In this document: piece by piece, positions 31,768-40,576 of the stretch
Position numbering within the stretch: position 1 is the first letter of the stretch
Layout of the letters: every line of letters starts with the position of its first letter
Source: Clostridia bacterium
GTDB lineage: Bacteria > Bacillota > Clostridia > Oscillospirales > CAG-272
NCBI GenBank assembly: GCA_017408585.1
Contig: JAFQUJ010000017.1
Span: 124,001-188,000 of the forward strand
Direction: 5' to 3'
Length of the DNA: 64,000 nt
Position numbers and translations under genes: made by a program
Notes under the pieces: generated by a model
What the model was told of the DNA's origin: nothing
What the model saw: the letters and a program-made list of their open reading frames with translations, nothing else
Databases searched by the model: none

Positions 31768-33180
31768 ATGAAGCTTTATAACACACTTACAAAAACCGTT
31801 GAAGAGTTTATTCCAAGAGAGGCAGGCAAGGTTAAAATGTACACCTGTGGCCCTACCGTTTACCACTTTGCGCACATTGGAAATCTTCGCACATATATGA
31901 TGGAGGATGTTCTCGAAAAGGCTCTCCGCTATGCCGGCTATGAGGTTTTAAGAGTTATGAACATCACCGATGTTGGTCACCTTTCAAGCGATGGTGACAC
32001 AGGTGAGGACAAGATGCTACTCGGTGCTAAGCGTGAGAAAAAGACCGTTTTGGAGATTGCAGAATTTTACAAGAACGCATTTTTTAGCGATTGCGAGAAG
32101 CTAAACATTAAGACTCCCGATATCGTTGAGGGTGCAACTCAATGTATTCCCGAATTCATAAAGACCATTGAGGGTCTTCTCGAAAAGGGCTTTGCGTATG
32201 TTGCTGATGGTAATGTTTACTTTGACACCTCTAAGGTTCAGGACTATTACGCTCTCACAGGTCATTCAAGCGAGGAGCTGATGGTTGGCGTTCGTGACGA
32301 CGTAACAGAGGACCAAAGCAAGAAAAACAAGAGTGATTTCGTTCTTTGGTTTACTAAGTCTAAGTTTGACGACCAAGAGCTTAAGTGGGACAGCCCTTGG
32401 GGCGTTGGCTACCCCGGCTGGCACATTGAATGCTCATGCATTAGCATGAAGCATTGTGGCGAGTATCTCGATATTCACTGTGGTGGCGTTGACAACATCT
32501 TCCCTCACCATACAAACGAGATTGCTCAAAGCGAGGCATATCTCGGTCACAAGTGGTGCAATTACTGGTTCCACATTCACCATCTAAACGACGAAACAGG
32601 AAAAATGTCGAAGTCCAAGGGTGAGTTCTTGACCGTTTCCCTGCTTGAAAGCAAGGGCTATGACCCTCTCGTTTACCGTTTCTTCTGCCTACAATCTCAT
32701 TACAGAAAGCCTCTCGTTTTCTCATATGAAGCGCTAGACCAAGCAAGTGCGACCTTTAACAAGCTTCTTGGCAGAATTGCAAGGCTTAGTCGCGACGGAG
32801 AGGTTGATTGCGATTTTGTTAAGGCTAACAGAGAGCGTTTCCTCGGTGCTATTGGAAACGACCTTAACACTGCTCTTGCGATAACTAACATTTATGATAT
32901 TTTGAAGGCTAACACAAACGATGCAACAAAGCTTGCTTGTCTTGCTGATATTGACAGCGTTCTTAGCCTAAATCTTGTAAGAGATACAGAGGAAAAGGCT
33001 GAGGGTGTGGCTGAAAAGACTGCACTTGAGTTGGAAATTGAGGCTCTTATCGCTGAAAGAGCTGAGGCGAAGAAATCGAGAAATTTTGCCCGTGCTGACC
33101 AGATAAGAGATGAGCTTAAGGCTCGTGGAATTACCCTTGTTGATACTCGTGAGGGCACTACCTACACAATCGACAATTAA
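31768..33180 (+). CDS. cysS: Cysteinyl-tRNA synthetase
   Basis: A 470-residue class I aminoacyl-tRNA synthetase that charges tRNA-Cys. The opening MKLYNTLTKTVEEF and CGPTVYHFAHIGNLRTY hold the zinc-binding cysteine and the HIGH-type motif. WHIECSCISMKHCGEYLDIH supplies the other zinc ligands, and GKMSKSKGEF is the KMSKS loop. The C-terminal part (KARGITLVDTREGTTY) is complete. AAGGAGAAAT precedes the ATG at 31768. Confidence 0.96.
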   Translation: MKLYNTLTKTVEEFIPREAGKVKMYTCGPTVYHFAHIGNLRTYMMEDVLEKALRYAGYEVLRVMNITDVGHLSSDGDTGEDKMLLGAKREKKTVLEIAEFYKNAFFSDCEKLNIKTPDIVEGATQCIPEFIKTIEGLLEKGFAYVADGNVYFDTSKVQDYYALTGHSSEELMVGVRDDVTEDQSKKNKSDFVLWFTKSKFDDQELKWDSPWGVGYPGWHIECSCISMKHCGEYLDIHCGGVDNIFPHHTNEIAQSEAYLGHKWCNYWFHIHHLNDETGKMSKSKGEFLTVSLLESKGYDPLVYRFFCLQSHYRKPLVFSYEALDQASATFNKLLGRIARLSRDGEVDCDFVKANRERFLGAIGNDLNTALAITNIYDILKANTNDATKLACLADIDSVLSLNLVRDTEEKAEGVAEKTALELEIEALIAERAEAKKSRNFARADQIRDELKARGITLVDTREGTTYTIDN

Positions 33181-33186
33181 TAAATT

Positions 33187-33211
33187 ATTGGTCGGCGCTT
33201 TGCCGACCAAT
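33187..33211 (+). terminator. Hairpin after cysS
   Basis: ATTGGTCGGC / GCCGACCAAT with a five-base loop lies 6 bp after the cysS stop. The T-run behind it is weak (TCTTATG), so termination may be partial and the small gene at 33261 may be reached by read-through. Confidence 0.65.
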
Positions 33212-33260
33212 CTTATGAATAGACCATTTATCTTAACACATTCAATCAAAGGAGCGTGCC

Positions 33261-33437
33261 ATGTCAGTTAATTGCGAAAGCTGTGAGCATTACGATTATG
33301 ACGAGGAAATAGGCGACTATGTGTGCGTAGTCGATCTCGACGAGGACGAATATCTTGATTATTTGACCAAGAAAAACAACACCTGTCCGTATTACAAATT
33401 TTACGACGAATACAAATCCGTTCAAAAGCAAAACTGA
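33261..33437 (+). CDS. Small cysteine-containing acidic protein (DUF6472-like)
   Basis: A 58-residue protein that starts MSVNCESCEHYDYDEEIGDY, continues VCVVDLDEDEYLDYL, and ends with KKNNTCPYYKF then YDEYKSVQKQN. The spaced cysteines (NCESC, YVC, TCPYY) and the acid-rich middle match a small family that I recall as DUF6472, found widely in Clostridia; its role is unknown. Four cysteines could bind a metal. GGAGCG lies before the ATG. The short length is likely to make gene callers skip it. Confidence 0.75.
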   Translation: MSVNCESCEHYDYDEEIGDYVCVVDLDEDEYLDYLTKKNNTCPYYKFYDEYKSVQKQN

Positions 33438-33457
33438 CGGGGCGGGCGAGCGCCCGA

Positions 33458-33665
33458 GGCAACTTCCGCGTTAATTTTGCTTTAATTTAATAAAACTCAC
33501 GAAGCAATTTTATTCACTCCGCACTTCGCACTCCGCATTCCGCACTTGCGAAGCACCGCATTCCGCACTGCGACTCCCTTCGGTCGCTTGCATGGCTACC
33601 ACCAGCCAATCGTTCTTCACTTCGCTTGAACTCTTGGGGTGTACGCACATCCGCATTCCTCATTC
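33458..33665 (+). repeat. Dispersed element, full copy
   Basis: About 200 bp, also present at 50253-50455: TTCCGCGTTAATTTTGCTTT, then AATTTAATAAAACTCACGAAG, reiterated GCACTCCGCATTCC, GCGACTCCCTTCGGTCGC, GCTACCACCAGCCAATCG and a closing CATCCGCATTC. It has no coding capacity. It lies between the DUF6472-like gene and dusB. Confidence 0.85.
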
Positions 33666-33702
33666 CTCATTCCACATTTCGCATTCACTTTGGGGGTATA
33701 TT

Positions 33703-34683
33703 ATGTTCGATTTCAAAAACAAAATAATATGTGCTCCTATGGCAGGGGTAAGTGACCATCCATTTAGGGTGATTTGTCGTGAGCTAGGGGCAGATTTATG
33801 CGTGAGTGAGATGATTAGCTCTGTTGCTATGCACTACGAGGACAAAAAGACCGCCACGCTCTCCGAAATTTGCGAGGACGACACGCCTCTCTCTCTTCAA
33901 ATATTTGGACACGACCCCGAGATTATGAAAGAAAGCGCTTATCTGCTCTCAAATGGCATATATAAGCACAGAAAAAACGATCGCGTGCCTGCATTTATTG
34001 ATATAAATATGGGCTGTCCTGTAAAAAAGGTTGTAAGCTCCGGTGATGGTAGCGCTCTTATGAGAGATCCTATGCTATGTGGTGATATTATTCGTGCGTG
34101 CGTTAGTGGCTCGAATGTAGGCGTTACTGTAAAAATTCGTGCCGGCTGGGACAAGAGCTCTATAAACTGCGTTGAGATCGCCAAAATTGCCGAGGACGCA
34201 GGTGCGTGCGCGATTACCATACACGCCCGTACACGCTCGCAAATGTATGAACCATATGCAGATTGGTCAATAATAAAGGCAGTTAAGGCCTCTGTTTCCA
34301 TTCCCGTTATCGGCAATGGTGATATCTTTTGCGCAGAGGACGCCCTTCGTATGCTCACCGAAACAGGCTGCGACTCTGTTATGATTGGGCGTGGCGCTAT
34401 GGGAAATCCGTTTATTTTCGAGCAAGCTCGTGCCTTGCTTGATGGCAGAGCCTATGATGCTCCCAGCGTTGAAAGACGCCTTGAATTTGCCCGTCGCCAG
34501 CTGACCATGATGGTAGAGGAAAAGGGTGAAAGAATTGGCGTGTGCGAGGCAAGAAAGCACCTTGCGTGGTACACTAAGGGCATGAAATTCTCATCCGGCG
34601 CTCGTTCTATGATAAACACCGTCACAACTCTTGACGATATAAACAGAGTGATTGATTTTTTAAAGGAAAGCGATAAAAACTAA
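33703..34683 (+). CDS. dusB: tRNA-dihydrouridine synthase
   Basis: A 326-residue flavin enzyme that reduces uridines in the tRNA D-loop. The FMN-binding opening ICAPMAGVSDHPFR is clear; LQIFGHDPE and DINMGCPVKKVVSSGDGSAL are family hallmarks, the latter with the catalytic cysteine. AITIHARTRSQMYEP and VMIGRGAMGNPFIF complete the barrel. The start MFDFKNKI at 33703 follows GGGGGT; the longer upstream frame runs through the dispersed repeat and is rejected. The EamA transporter gene follows 5 bp after the stop. Confidence 0.93.
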   Translation: MFDFKNKIICAPMAGVSDHPFRVICRELGADLCVSEMISSVAMHYEDKKTATLSEICEDDTPLSLQIFGHDPEIMKESAYLLSNGIYKHRKNDRVPAFIDINMGCPVKKVVSSGDGSALMRDPMLCGDIIRACVSGSNVGVTVKIRAGWDKSSINCVEIAKIAEDAGACAITIHARTRSQMYEPYADWSIIKAVKASVSIPVIGNGDIFCAEDALRMLTETGCDSVMIGRGAMGNPFIFEQARALLDGRAYDAPSVERRLEFARRQLTMMVEEKGERIGVCEARKHLAWYTKGMKFSSGARSMINTVTTLDDINRVIDFLKESDKN

Positions 34684-34688
34684 GCATT

Positions 34689-35621
34689 ATGAAAAAGAAG
34701 CTATTATCAGCGGGGCTGTGTCTGCTTGCCGCTATCGTTTGGGGCTCTGCCTTCAAGGTACAGGAGATTGCCTCAACAAACGCAGACAAGATTGATGCGT
34801 TCTTCTTTGGGGGACTTCGCTTTTTGCTTGGCGGTATTGTTCTTATCCCTCTTTGGTTTGTTTTTGAAAGAGAAAGGGATTTAACTCTTGAGCTAAGGCG
34901 CAAAAAGCACAAGTGCTCATTAATTTATGGCATTATAACGGGCGCAGTATTATTTGTTGCCTCTGCCCTTCAACAGTTTGGAATACAGATGACAGGAGAA
35001 AGTGGCAAGGCGGGCTTTATCACGGGAATGTATCTGATTTTCGTGCCTATCGCCTCATATTTTCTCTTCAAGCAAAGGGTTTCTCCTCTTGTTTGGGGTG
35101 CAGTTGCTCTATCGTTTGTGGGGCTTTACTTCCTTTGCCTCAATGGTGGAAAATTCACCCTTCAGCTAGGCGATATTTTAGTATTCCTTTGCGCATTCTT
35201 CTTTACTGCGCACATAATAGTTATTGATAGATTTATCGGCAGAGTCAGCGCCCTGCGCTACTCGTCAATTCAGTTTATCACCGTCGGCGTTTTAAACCTC
35301 ATTGTTGGGCTTTTCTTTGGCCACATAAGCTACGAGGGCTTCTTGCTTGTTTTATTCCCCATTCTCTACTGTGGCTTTATGTCAACAGGCGTTGCATACA
35401 CCTGTCAAATTATCGGTCAAAAATTCACTCCACCGGCAATCGCTGCGCTTTTGTTCTCCACCGAGGGACTTTTCTCGGTAATCTTCGAGAGCATAATCGA
35501 GGGCCGTGTTCCCTCGGGCACTATGATAGTTGGCTGTGTCTTAATGTTTATAGGCATCATTCTTTCGCAACTGCCAAGCGATATTTTCCAAAGGCGCAAA
35601 AAGCAAGGTGAAAAAGAATAA
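34689..35621 (+). CDS. EamA/DMT-family transporter
   Basis: A 310-residue membrane protein with ten hydrophobic segments in two similar halves, as in the drug/metabolite transporter superfamily. Each half carries the EamA pattern: LAAIVWGSAFKVQE at the start, and FCAFFFTAHIIVIDRFIGR in the second half. PPAIAALLFSTEGLFSVIFE is a typical late motif. The substrate is unknown. It lies 5 bp after dusB and shares its transcript. The tail is basic (FQRRKKQGEKE). Confidence 0.9.
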   Translation: MKKKLLSAGLCLLAAIVWGSAFKVQEIASTNADKIDAFFFGGLRFLLGGIVLIPLWFVFERERDLTLELRRKKHKCSLIYGIITGAVLFVASALQQFGIQMTGESGKAGFITGMYLIFVPIASYFLFKQRVSPLVWGAVALSFVGLYFLCLNGGKFTLQLGDILVFLCAFFFTAHIIVIDRFIGRVSALRYSSIQFITVGVLNLIVGLFFGHISYEGFLLVLFPILYCGFMSTGVAYTCQIIGQKFTPPAIAALLFSTEGLFSVIFESIIEGRVPSGTMIVGCVLMFIGIILSQLPSDIFQRRKKQGEKE

Positions 35622-35628
35622 AAGAAAA

Positions 35629-35660
35629 AATCCTCGACCAAACAGTCGAGGATCTTTTTT
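35629..35660. terminator. Bidirectional terminator
   Basis: TCCTCGAC / GTCGAGGA with a six-base loop. A-runs and T-runs on either side let it stop the dusB-EamA transcript and the minus-strand PC4-like gene. Confidence 0.85.
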
Positions 35661-35661
35661 A

Positions 35662-35883
35662 TTAGATATCCATTTCATTAAGTAGAGCCTTAAGGTTCTT
35701 GATTTCCTCTTCTGTAAGAGTGATACCCTTACCGAGCTTCTCGTGACCTTCTTGCCAAACACGAATGTCATATACAGGCTCACGATCGTTCCAACTAATA
35801 AGGTTGACTTCCTTTACCCAACCATTGTTGCTATCGGAAACTGTACCGAAATTCTTAACTATGTCAAACTTGAATTCAGCCAT
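35662..35883 (-). CDS. PC4/YdbC-type single-stranded DNA-binding protein
   Basis: A 73-residue protein. MAEFKFDIVKNFGTVSDSN, then GWVKEVNLISWNDREPVYDI and RVWQEGHEKLGKGITLT follow the YdbC/PC4 fold, which binds single-stranded nucleic acid as a dimer. The last part is a helix (EEEIKNLKALLNEMDI). ATG 35883 follows AGGAGG at about 10 bp; an upstream TTG is rejected. It is a single gene with its own promoter. Confidence 0.85.
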   Translation of the reverse strand: MAEFKFDIVKNFGTVSDSNNGWVKEVNLISWNDREPVYDIRVWQEGHEKLGKGITLTEEEIKNLKALLNEMDI

Positions 35884-35952
35884 TACAAACAAACCTCCTG
35901 TTAGAATATCGAAAAACCCACCATTTTTGGCAAATTTTCCTTAAGTAAGTTC

Positions 35953-35981
35953 ATTCTAGCATACTTTTTTCACAATTGCAA
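35953..35981 (-). promoter_or_regulatory. Promoter of the PC4-like gene
   Basis: TTGCAA (35976-35981), 17 bp ending ATGC, TAGAAT (35953-35958) on the minus strand. The rest of 35990-36096 is A/T-rich; a weak hairpin (ATTTTTAG / CTAAAAAT, 36045-36070) may end the LUD gene transcript. Confidence 0.75.
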
Positions 35982-36096
35982 TAATATTTTACAATTTTAT
36001 AATATATTTTTTAAAAATATTTTAAATATTATATAAAATAAGTAATTTTTAGGCTATTTTTGCTAAAAATCAAGGCTGTGTTATGTCAAGGCTTTA

Positions 36097-36732
36097 TCAA
36101 AAGCCGAGCTCCTCGTCAACAATAATCACCTTTATTCTGTCCTTTATTGTTGAAAATCTTGTCACAACCGTGTGTGCGCAAATCGTTTGACCCTCTATGT
36201 AGCAGTTGCCACACACACCCTCTTGGGCGCATGGTGTGGCTCTGTTTAGCCTTTGTGCGTTTTTGGGACACGCAACCTTCTTTATTCTCGCATACGCGTC
36301 CTTAAGGGTTGGCACTATCTTGTTTTTGCCCGCCACGATAATTACCATATCAGGACCATATATTAATGCTCCAAGGCGATTTCCGTTGCCATCTATGTTG
36401 ACTATTTCTCCACTCTCGCAGATCGCATTTGCGCTCATAAGGAACACATCACTAAGAAGCGCCTGTCTTTTCGCCTCGTTTTGCTCCTCCTTTGGCAGAG
36501 CATATGGGTCTAGGGTGTTATAGCGCTCGCTTAGCGCCTCTCGTATTCCACACTCGTCAAGCGTTTTAGAGCCACCCCATGAAATTCTAAGCTCCTCAGG
36601 CTTTTTTGCACACAGGGTGCGTCTTTTTTCGATTATTTCAAGGGCTAGCTCTCTTGCCATGTCCCTGTTTTGAACGAAGAACGCCTCGATTTGTGCGCGT
36701 TCAAAATTTTTAATTAAGCTCTCTATGCTCAT
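36097..36732 (-). CDS. LUD-domain (LutC-like) protein
   Basis: A 211-residue protein of the lactate-utilisation LUD superfamily (DUF162). Seen: LRISWGGSKTLDECGIREAL near residue 45, the ANAICESGEIVNIDGNGNRL segment typical of the fold, GPDMVIIVAGKNKIV, and a C-terminal cysteine-containing stretch (ATPCAQEGVCGNC). No LutA or LutB is nearby, so lactate oxidation is not implied; stand-alone LUD proteins have no settled role. ATG 36732 follows GAGGTG. It is the last gene of the three-gene operon with the hydrolase-acyltransferase. Confidence 0.88.
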   Translation of the reverse strand: MSIESLIKNFERAQIEAFFVQNRDMARELALEIIEKRRTLCAKKPEELRISWGGSKTLDECGIREALSERYNTLDPYALPKEEQNEAKRQALLSDVFLMSANAICESGEIVNIDGNGNRLGALIYGPDMVIIVAGKNKIVPTLKDAYARIKKVACPKNAQRLNRATPCAQEGVCGNCYIEGQTICAHTVVTRFSTIKDRIKVIIVDEELGF

Positions 36733-36740
36733 TTTACACC

Positions 36741-37433
36741 TCATAGGAAGAATTTCTTTTTAAGTGATTGACGAAGTGGCTTGCAAATCGCAATTATTAT
36801 GAGCATCATACCGATAATAAACATTGAAATAAGTGGGTAAATGCTCCAAACAAATTTTATTGCTCCGTCAAAGGTTTTGCTAATTAGCATTTCAAGAAGC
36901 ACTGCAAATGCGCCAACTGCAATAAATGCTCCACCATATATATAAAGCACTCCTCGCTTGGTGTATCTTCTAAGCGCTACAATTGCAGTTGTGATTATTG
37001 CTACAACTCCAACTGCGGGGAATGCAAACGGCATAAACCAGCCACCCTGTGTTTCTAAATCGATATATAACAGATATACAAGCGCTCCGACAAAGTCACA
37101 CGGAACAAAGATTACGGGGTTGGGGTGTCTAAACCAGAATGGAAGTGCTACGATTATATATGCGAGCGCAATTGCGCCCATAGCATAGCCCGACCAAAGA
37201 ACCCTTCCGTTAATTGACAAATCACACACAAGGCTCAAAACCAGTGGTATTGCAAATATCATTGTTATAATGAACATAAGCCCCTTTAGCTCAAATTTGT
37301 CGTGTGGCGTGTTGTCCCTTGGGTAAGTTTGCTCGCCATCAGAGATAAGGTCGGGGTGATACACCTTTGTTTGACACAAGGGGCATTCCGTTTGTCCGTT
37401 TGATAGCTCTACTCCACATTTTACACAATACAT
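36741..37433 (-). CDS. Zinc-ribbon membrane protein (DUF6320-like)
   Basis: A 230-residue protein. Residues 3-24 form a zinc ribbon (CVKCGVELSNGQTECPLC). About six membrane spans follow, from GLMFIITMIFAIPLVLSLVC to ISMFIIGMMLIIIAICKPLR. The pattern and the location beside a condensation/acetyltransferase gene match what I recall as DUF6320, whose members often pair with such enzymes. Its function is unknown. It starts 3 bp after the stop of the fusion gene and ends 8 bp before the LUD gene, so all three are co-transcribed. Confidence 0.75.
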   Translation of the reverse strand: MYCVKCGVELSNGQTECPLCQTKVYHPDLISDGEQTYPRDNTPHDKFELKGLMFIITMIFAIPLVLSLVCDLSINGRVLWSGYAMGAIALAYIIVALPFWFRHPNPVIFVPCDFVGALVYLLYIDLETQGGWFMPFAFPAVGVVAIITTAIVALRRYTKRGVLYIYGGAFIAVGAFAVLLEMLISKTFDGAIKFVWSIYPLISMFIIGMMLIIIAICKPLRQSLKKKFFL

Positions 37434-37436
37434 AGC

Positions 37437-39668
37437 CTACTCCTTTCTGCTGTTAGATTCGACACAGGGTCGTATATTTTCGCCCTTTAATACCTCGTAT
37501 AGCGCTCTTTCGAGCAAGGGCTCTTTAATGTTTCTTATGATGTTTAGATATGCCTTGCCATCATAGGTTATAAGTCCCGTGTTATAAGGTGCAGATGCCT
37601 GCACGCCCAGAACAAAGTCCATTCTCTTAACATGGCTCGCCATCTCCTCGGGGAGCTTAACTACTCCTAGATTTGACAGCGTAAAGCAGGACGCCTTCTC
37701 GCCTACCGCATTGAATATCAGCTTCATTACGATATTCTTTAAGAACAGAGGCGCAAGCTTCAAAATCATCATTTTTTCGCTCTCAACATTTGTCGAAATG
37801 CGTGAGCTTAACTGCTTTTCGGTATTCAAAAGCGTCATTTGAGATGAGAAAATCCTGCATAGCTCATCAAGCGAATACTCACCGAGCCTCGGGTCAACTC
37901 CGGGGGACACATAGAACACGAAATTACGCAAGGTTTTTGAGTTGTATATTTTTCTTAGGTTTACAGGGATTAGTATTTTTACAGGCTTTCGCCTTTTGGG
38001 GTTTTTCACCTTTATTTGTTGCAAATTCAAACACGCCTTCGCCAAAATGGCCGATAAATAGATGGTTACGGTAACGCCATGGCTCTTCGCCTTAGCGTAA
38101 AGCTCATCACTATCAAATATAAAGGTTGTGTTTGTACGGAAACCGTTTTCCTCGGGCGTTCCCGTAAGCTTAAAGGCAGCCGAATCGCTACGAGATGCGT
38201 GCACGGGGCTACTTATCCTCATAAAAGAATCCTCTAGCTCCTCGGGGCTTGGCTCTTCAAGAGAGTCAAGTATTCCGTCGCCTGTTGGAATTCCAATTCC
38301 GTGCTTTAGCTTTAAATATTCAGCCACCAGCGTTTTAAGGAATATCAGTCCACCATTACCATCTGTTAGTGCGTGGAAGAACTCAACGGCTATTCTCTTT
38401 TTATAAACGATTACACGGAATGCGCATTTTCGTATATCGTCAAACGCCATTCTCGACAAGGGATATGCCCTTTCCTCCATTATCGGTGGAGCCTTTGGCA
38501 CTTCCTCAATATAATACCAGAACATACCCGTTTTAAGTCTAACTGCAATTGACGGAAATCGTCTTGCGACAATGTCGAGCGCAACCGATAGGCACGCCCT
38601 ATCAACATCCTCGTCAAGCGTTGCGCTAAGGCGGAATACATTGCTCCAATTTCTGCGCCTTGCAGCAGGATAAATCTTTGCAGAGTTATCGAGCGCCAGC
38701 CAGCGAAGCTTCTTGCGATATGGTGTTGTAACCCTTAAAAACGCAATAATTTCCTTAAAGGCGCTATCTGACTCCTTCAAGTTATAAAGAGGATACGCGT
38801 GCCACATTTTTGGGGCAACAAGCAATCTGCTTCTCGCTCCGTGTGACAAAAGCGCCTCGTTTAGTCTAACCGAGTCGTCAAGCATTACCTCGTCACCACC
38901 CACCAAAATAAGTGACGGTGGCATTCCCTCAAGGTCAGCAAATATTGGTGATGCAAGTGGATTTGACTTTATTCTTATATCCTCTATGGCGTCACCTATG
39001 CATCTTGGCACAATTTTTCCATCTCCGTCAAGCGCGCCATGCATATAGCAATCGGCAAAGAGCTTTAATCTCTCATAGGTGATTGAAGGATCGTTTTTCT
39101 TGTTTACCTTATAGCTCTCGCCCGATAGAGTAAGGTCAGTCCATGGGGATATCGCAATAATTCCCGCAGGCAAGCTCTCACCATTCTCCTTTATTTTTAG
39201 GCAAAGCGAGTAGCAAAGGCCACCACCTGCGCTCTCTCCGCACAAAACTATTTTATCGGGAGTGTGTCCTAGTGATATAACATACTCGTATGCGCTATAT
39301 GAGTCGTCAATTGCACACGGGAAGGTATGCTCGGGCGCTAGACGATATGCAGGAGCATACACCACACAGCCAAGCCTTGACGCAAGCGTTGTCGCAAAGC
39401 CCTTGGCATATGAAATTTCGCCACAGGTGTAGCCACCACCATGAAGGTAGATAATTATAGTGTCGCTCAAAATATCGTTTGGCGTAATTTGCGCCATATT
39501 AAGCTCACCTAGACGAATCTCGGTTGCTTTTACGCGCTTTGAGCCCTTCGAGGCAATAATTTTGCCGATACGCTCCTGCCATTTTCTCATTCTTTCAAGA
39601 GAAAATCCGTTAGCTACAGAGTTTATCATGGCAAGCTGTGATCTCATGAACTTCGCTGATAGCTTCAT
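37437..39668 (-). CDS. Fusion of alpha/beta hydrolase and condensation-type acyltransferase
   Basis: A 743-residue two-domain protein. Residues 1-315 are a hormone-sensitive-lipase-type alpha/beta hydrolase: HGGG at 76-79 (oxyanion hole), GESAGGG at 144-150 with Ser146, and GGDEVMLDD near 258 with His290 (MWHAYPL) completing the triad. Residues 320-743 resemble a condensation/alcohol-acetyltransferase domain with an HxxxDG motif at 432-437 (FHALTDGNGG). Together they suggest formation and cleavage of an ester on one substrate, for example a lipid or polyketide-like product. The product is unknown. It leads an operon with the zinc-ribbon membrane protein and the LUD protein. Confidence 0.82.
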   Translation of the reverse strand: MKLSAKFMRSQLAMINSVANGFSLERMRKWQERIGKIIASKGSKRVKATEIRLGELNMAQITPNDILSDTIIIYLHGGGYTCGEISYAKGFATTLASRLGCVVYAPAYRLAPEHTFPCAIDDSYSAYEYVISLGHTPDKIVLCGESAGGGLCYSLCLKIKENGESLPAGIIAISPWTDLTLSGESYKVNKKNDPSITYERLKLFADCYMHGALDGDGKIVPRCIGDAIEDIRIKSNPLASPIFADLEGMPPSLILVGGDEVMLDDSVRLNEALLSHGARSRLLVAPKMWHAYPLYNLKESDSAFKEIIAFLRVTTPYRKKLRWLALDNSAKIYPAARRRNWSNVFRLSATLDEDVDRACLSVALDIVARRFPSIAVRLKTGMFWYYIEEVPKAPPIMEERAYPLSRMAFDDIRKCAFRVIVYKKRIAVEFFHALTDGNGGLIFLKTLVAEYLKLKHGIGIPTGDGILDSLEEPSPEELEDSFMRISSPVHASRSDSAAFKLTGTPEENGFRTNTTFIFDSDELYAKAKSHGVTVTIYLSAILAKACLNLQQIKVKNPKRRKPVKILIPVNLRKIYNSKTLRNFVFYVSPGVDPRLGEYSLDELCRIFSSQMTLLNTEKQLSSRISTNVESEKMMILKLAPLFLKNIVMKLIFNAVGEKASCFTLSNLGVVKLPEEMASHVKRMDFVLGVQASAPYNTGLITYDGKAYLNIIRNIKEPLLERALYEVLKGENIRPCVESNSRKE

Positions 39669-39771
39669 TTTGCACTCTCCCTTCTTGCTTTTTGCCTAGC
39701 AACAGCAAATTTGCACCCCTTTGCTATCGCCATGATAGTGCGCAAAATTGCTTTCCGGTCTTATCTTATAT

Positions 39772-39800
39772 ATTTTACCATAGTACGCGCAAATAATCAA
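39772..39800 (-). promoter_or_regulatory. Promoter of the hydrolase-acyltransferase operon
   Basis: TTGATT (39795-39800), 17 bp, TAAAAT (39772-39777) on the minus strand. The rest of the gap 39669-40192 holds the upstream region of the next gene and several near-palindromes, but no gene that I can support. Confidence 0.7.
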
Positions 39801-40192
39801 TATATTTTTCGCTGTGCGTCTGCTTTTTATTCATTTCAATATATTTTCAAATGTTCATATATTTGTTTTGGCGTTTTCACTCCCACAGGATTGCGGGGTG
39901 TTATTATGACGATTTTTTGCCATAATTATGGAGCTTGTCCCCCGAAAATCGCCACCAAAATGCCTTTTTTCACTATCATTCCCCCACGCATGAACGATTG
40001 TTCATTCAATAATATAAATGTAACTTTGCAAAAAAATCGCAATTTTTCGCAAATTTTTTTAAAAAATATGCATTTTGTCAAGCGAATTTATCGTTTTGAT
40101 AATGCAACAAGCGAAAGTTTGTTGTAAAATATAATTATAAGTGAGAAAATATCATAGAGAGAAAACATTATTTCAAAAAACAGGAGAGTTTT

Positions 40193-40474
40193 ATGATTGC
40201 CGACAAAATCAAGCTTTTAAGAGAAAAGGCTGGCATCACTCAAGCAGAGCTCGCAAGACGACTTGGCGTTACACGCTCCGGAATGAATGCGTGGGAAATG
40301 GGAATTTCCGAGCCATCTACCAAATATGTTTCGAAGCTCGCCACTCTTTTTAAGGTTTCGACAGACTTTTTACTTGATATGCCACAAACAAAGTCCATCA
40401 GCGTCGAGGGACTAAGCGACAGAGAGGTTGCCTCTATTGTGGAAATTATTGATTGCTATAAGAGCAAAAGATGA
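40193..40474 (+). CDS. XRE-family HTH regulator
   Basis: A 93-residue protein. Residues 1-62 are a Cro/C1-type helix-turn-helix domain (IKLLREKAGITQAELARRLG, then VTRSGMNAWEMGISEPSTKY). The rest is a short acidic/helical tail (LSDREVASIVEIIDCYKSK) that may aid dimerisation. It stands alone with its own promoter and terminator and a possible operator of its own: CAACA..TTTGTTG inverted repeat near 40105-40124. AGGAGAG precedes the ATG. Confidence 0.88.
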   Translation: MIADKIKLLREKAGITQAELARRLGVTRSGMNAWEMGISEPSTKYVSKLATLFKVSTDFLLDMPQTKSISVEGLSDREVASIVEIIDCYKSKR

Positions 40475-40498
40475 AAAGAGCCAAAATGGCTCTTTTTG
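40475..40498 (+). terminator. Terminator of the XRE gene
   Basis: AAAGAGCC / GGCTCTTT with a five-base loop then TTT, just after the stop codon. Confidence 0.85.
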
Positions 40499-40545
40499 CT
40501 TTGTATAGGAATTCACACATATGTTATAGGGTTATAATATAAAAG

Positions 40546-40573
40546 AAAAGCGAGCGAAATTTCGCTCGCTTTT
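40546..40573 (-). terminator. Terminator of the metY-metA operon
   Basis: A perfect palindrome (AAAAGCGAGCGAAA / TTTCGCTCGCTTTT) lies just after the metA stop. It is followed by CTTTTATATT on the minus strand. Confidence 0.85.
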
Positions 40574-40576
40574 AGC

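Noticed and set aside
33592-33702. N-terminal extension of dusB.
   Set aside because: The extra codons lie in the dispersed repeat; the family start MFDFKNKI with its own ribosome site is at 33703.
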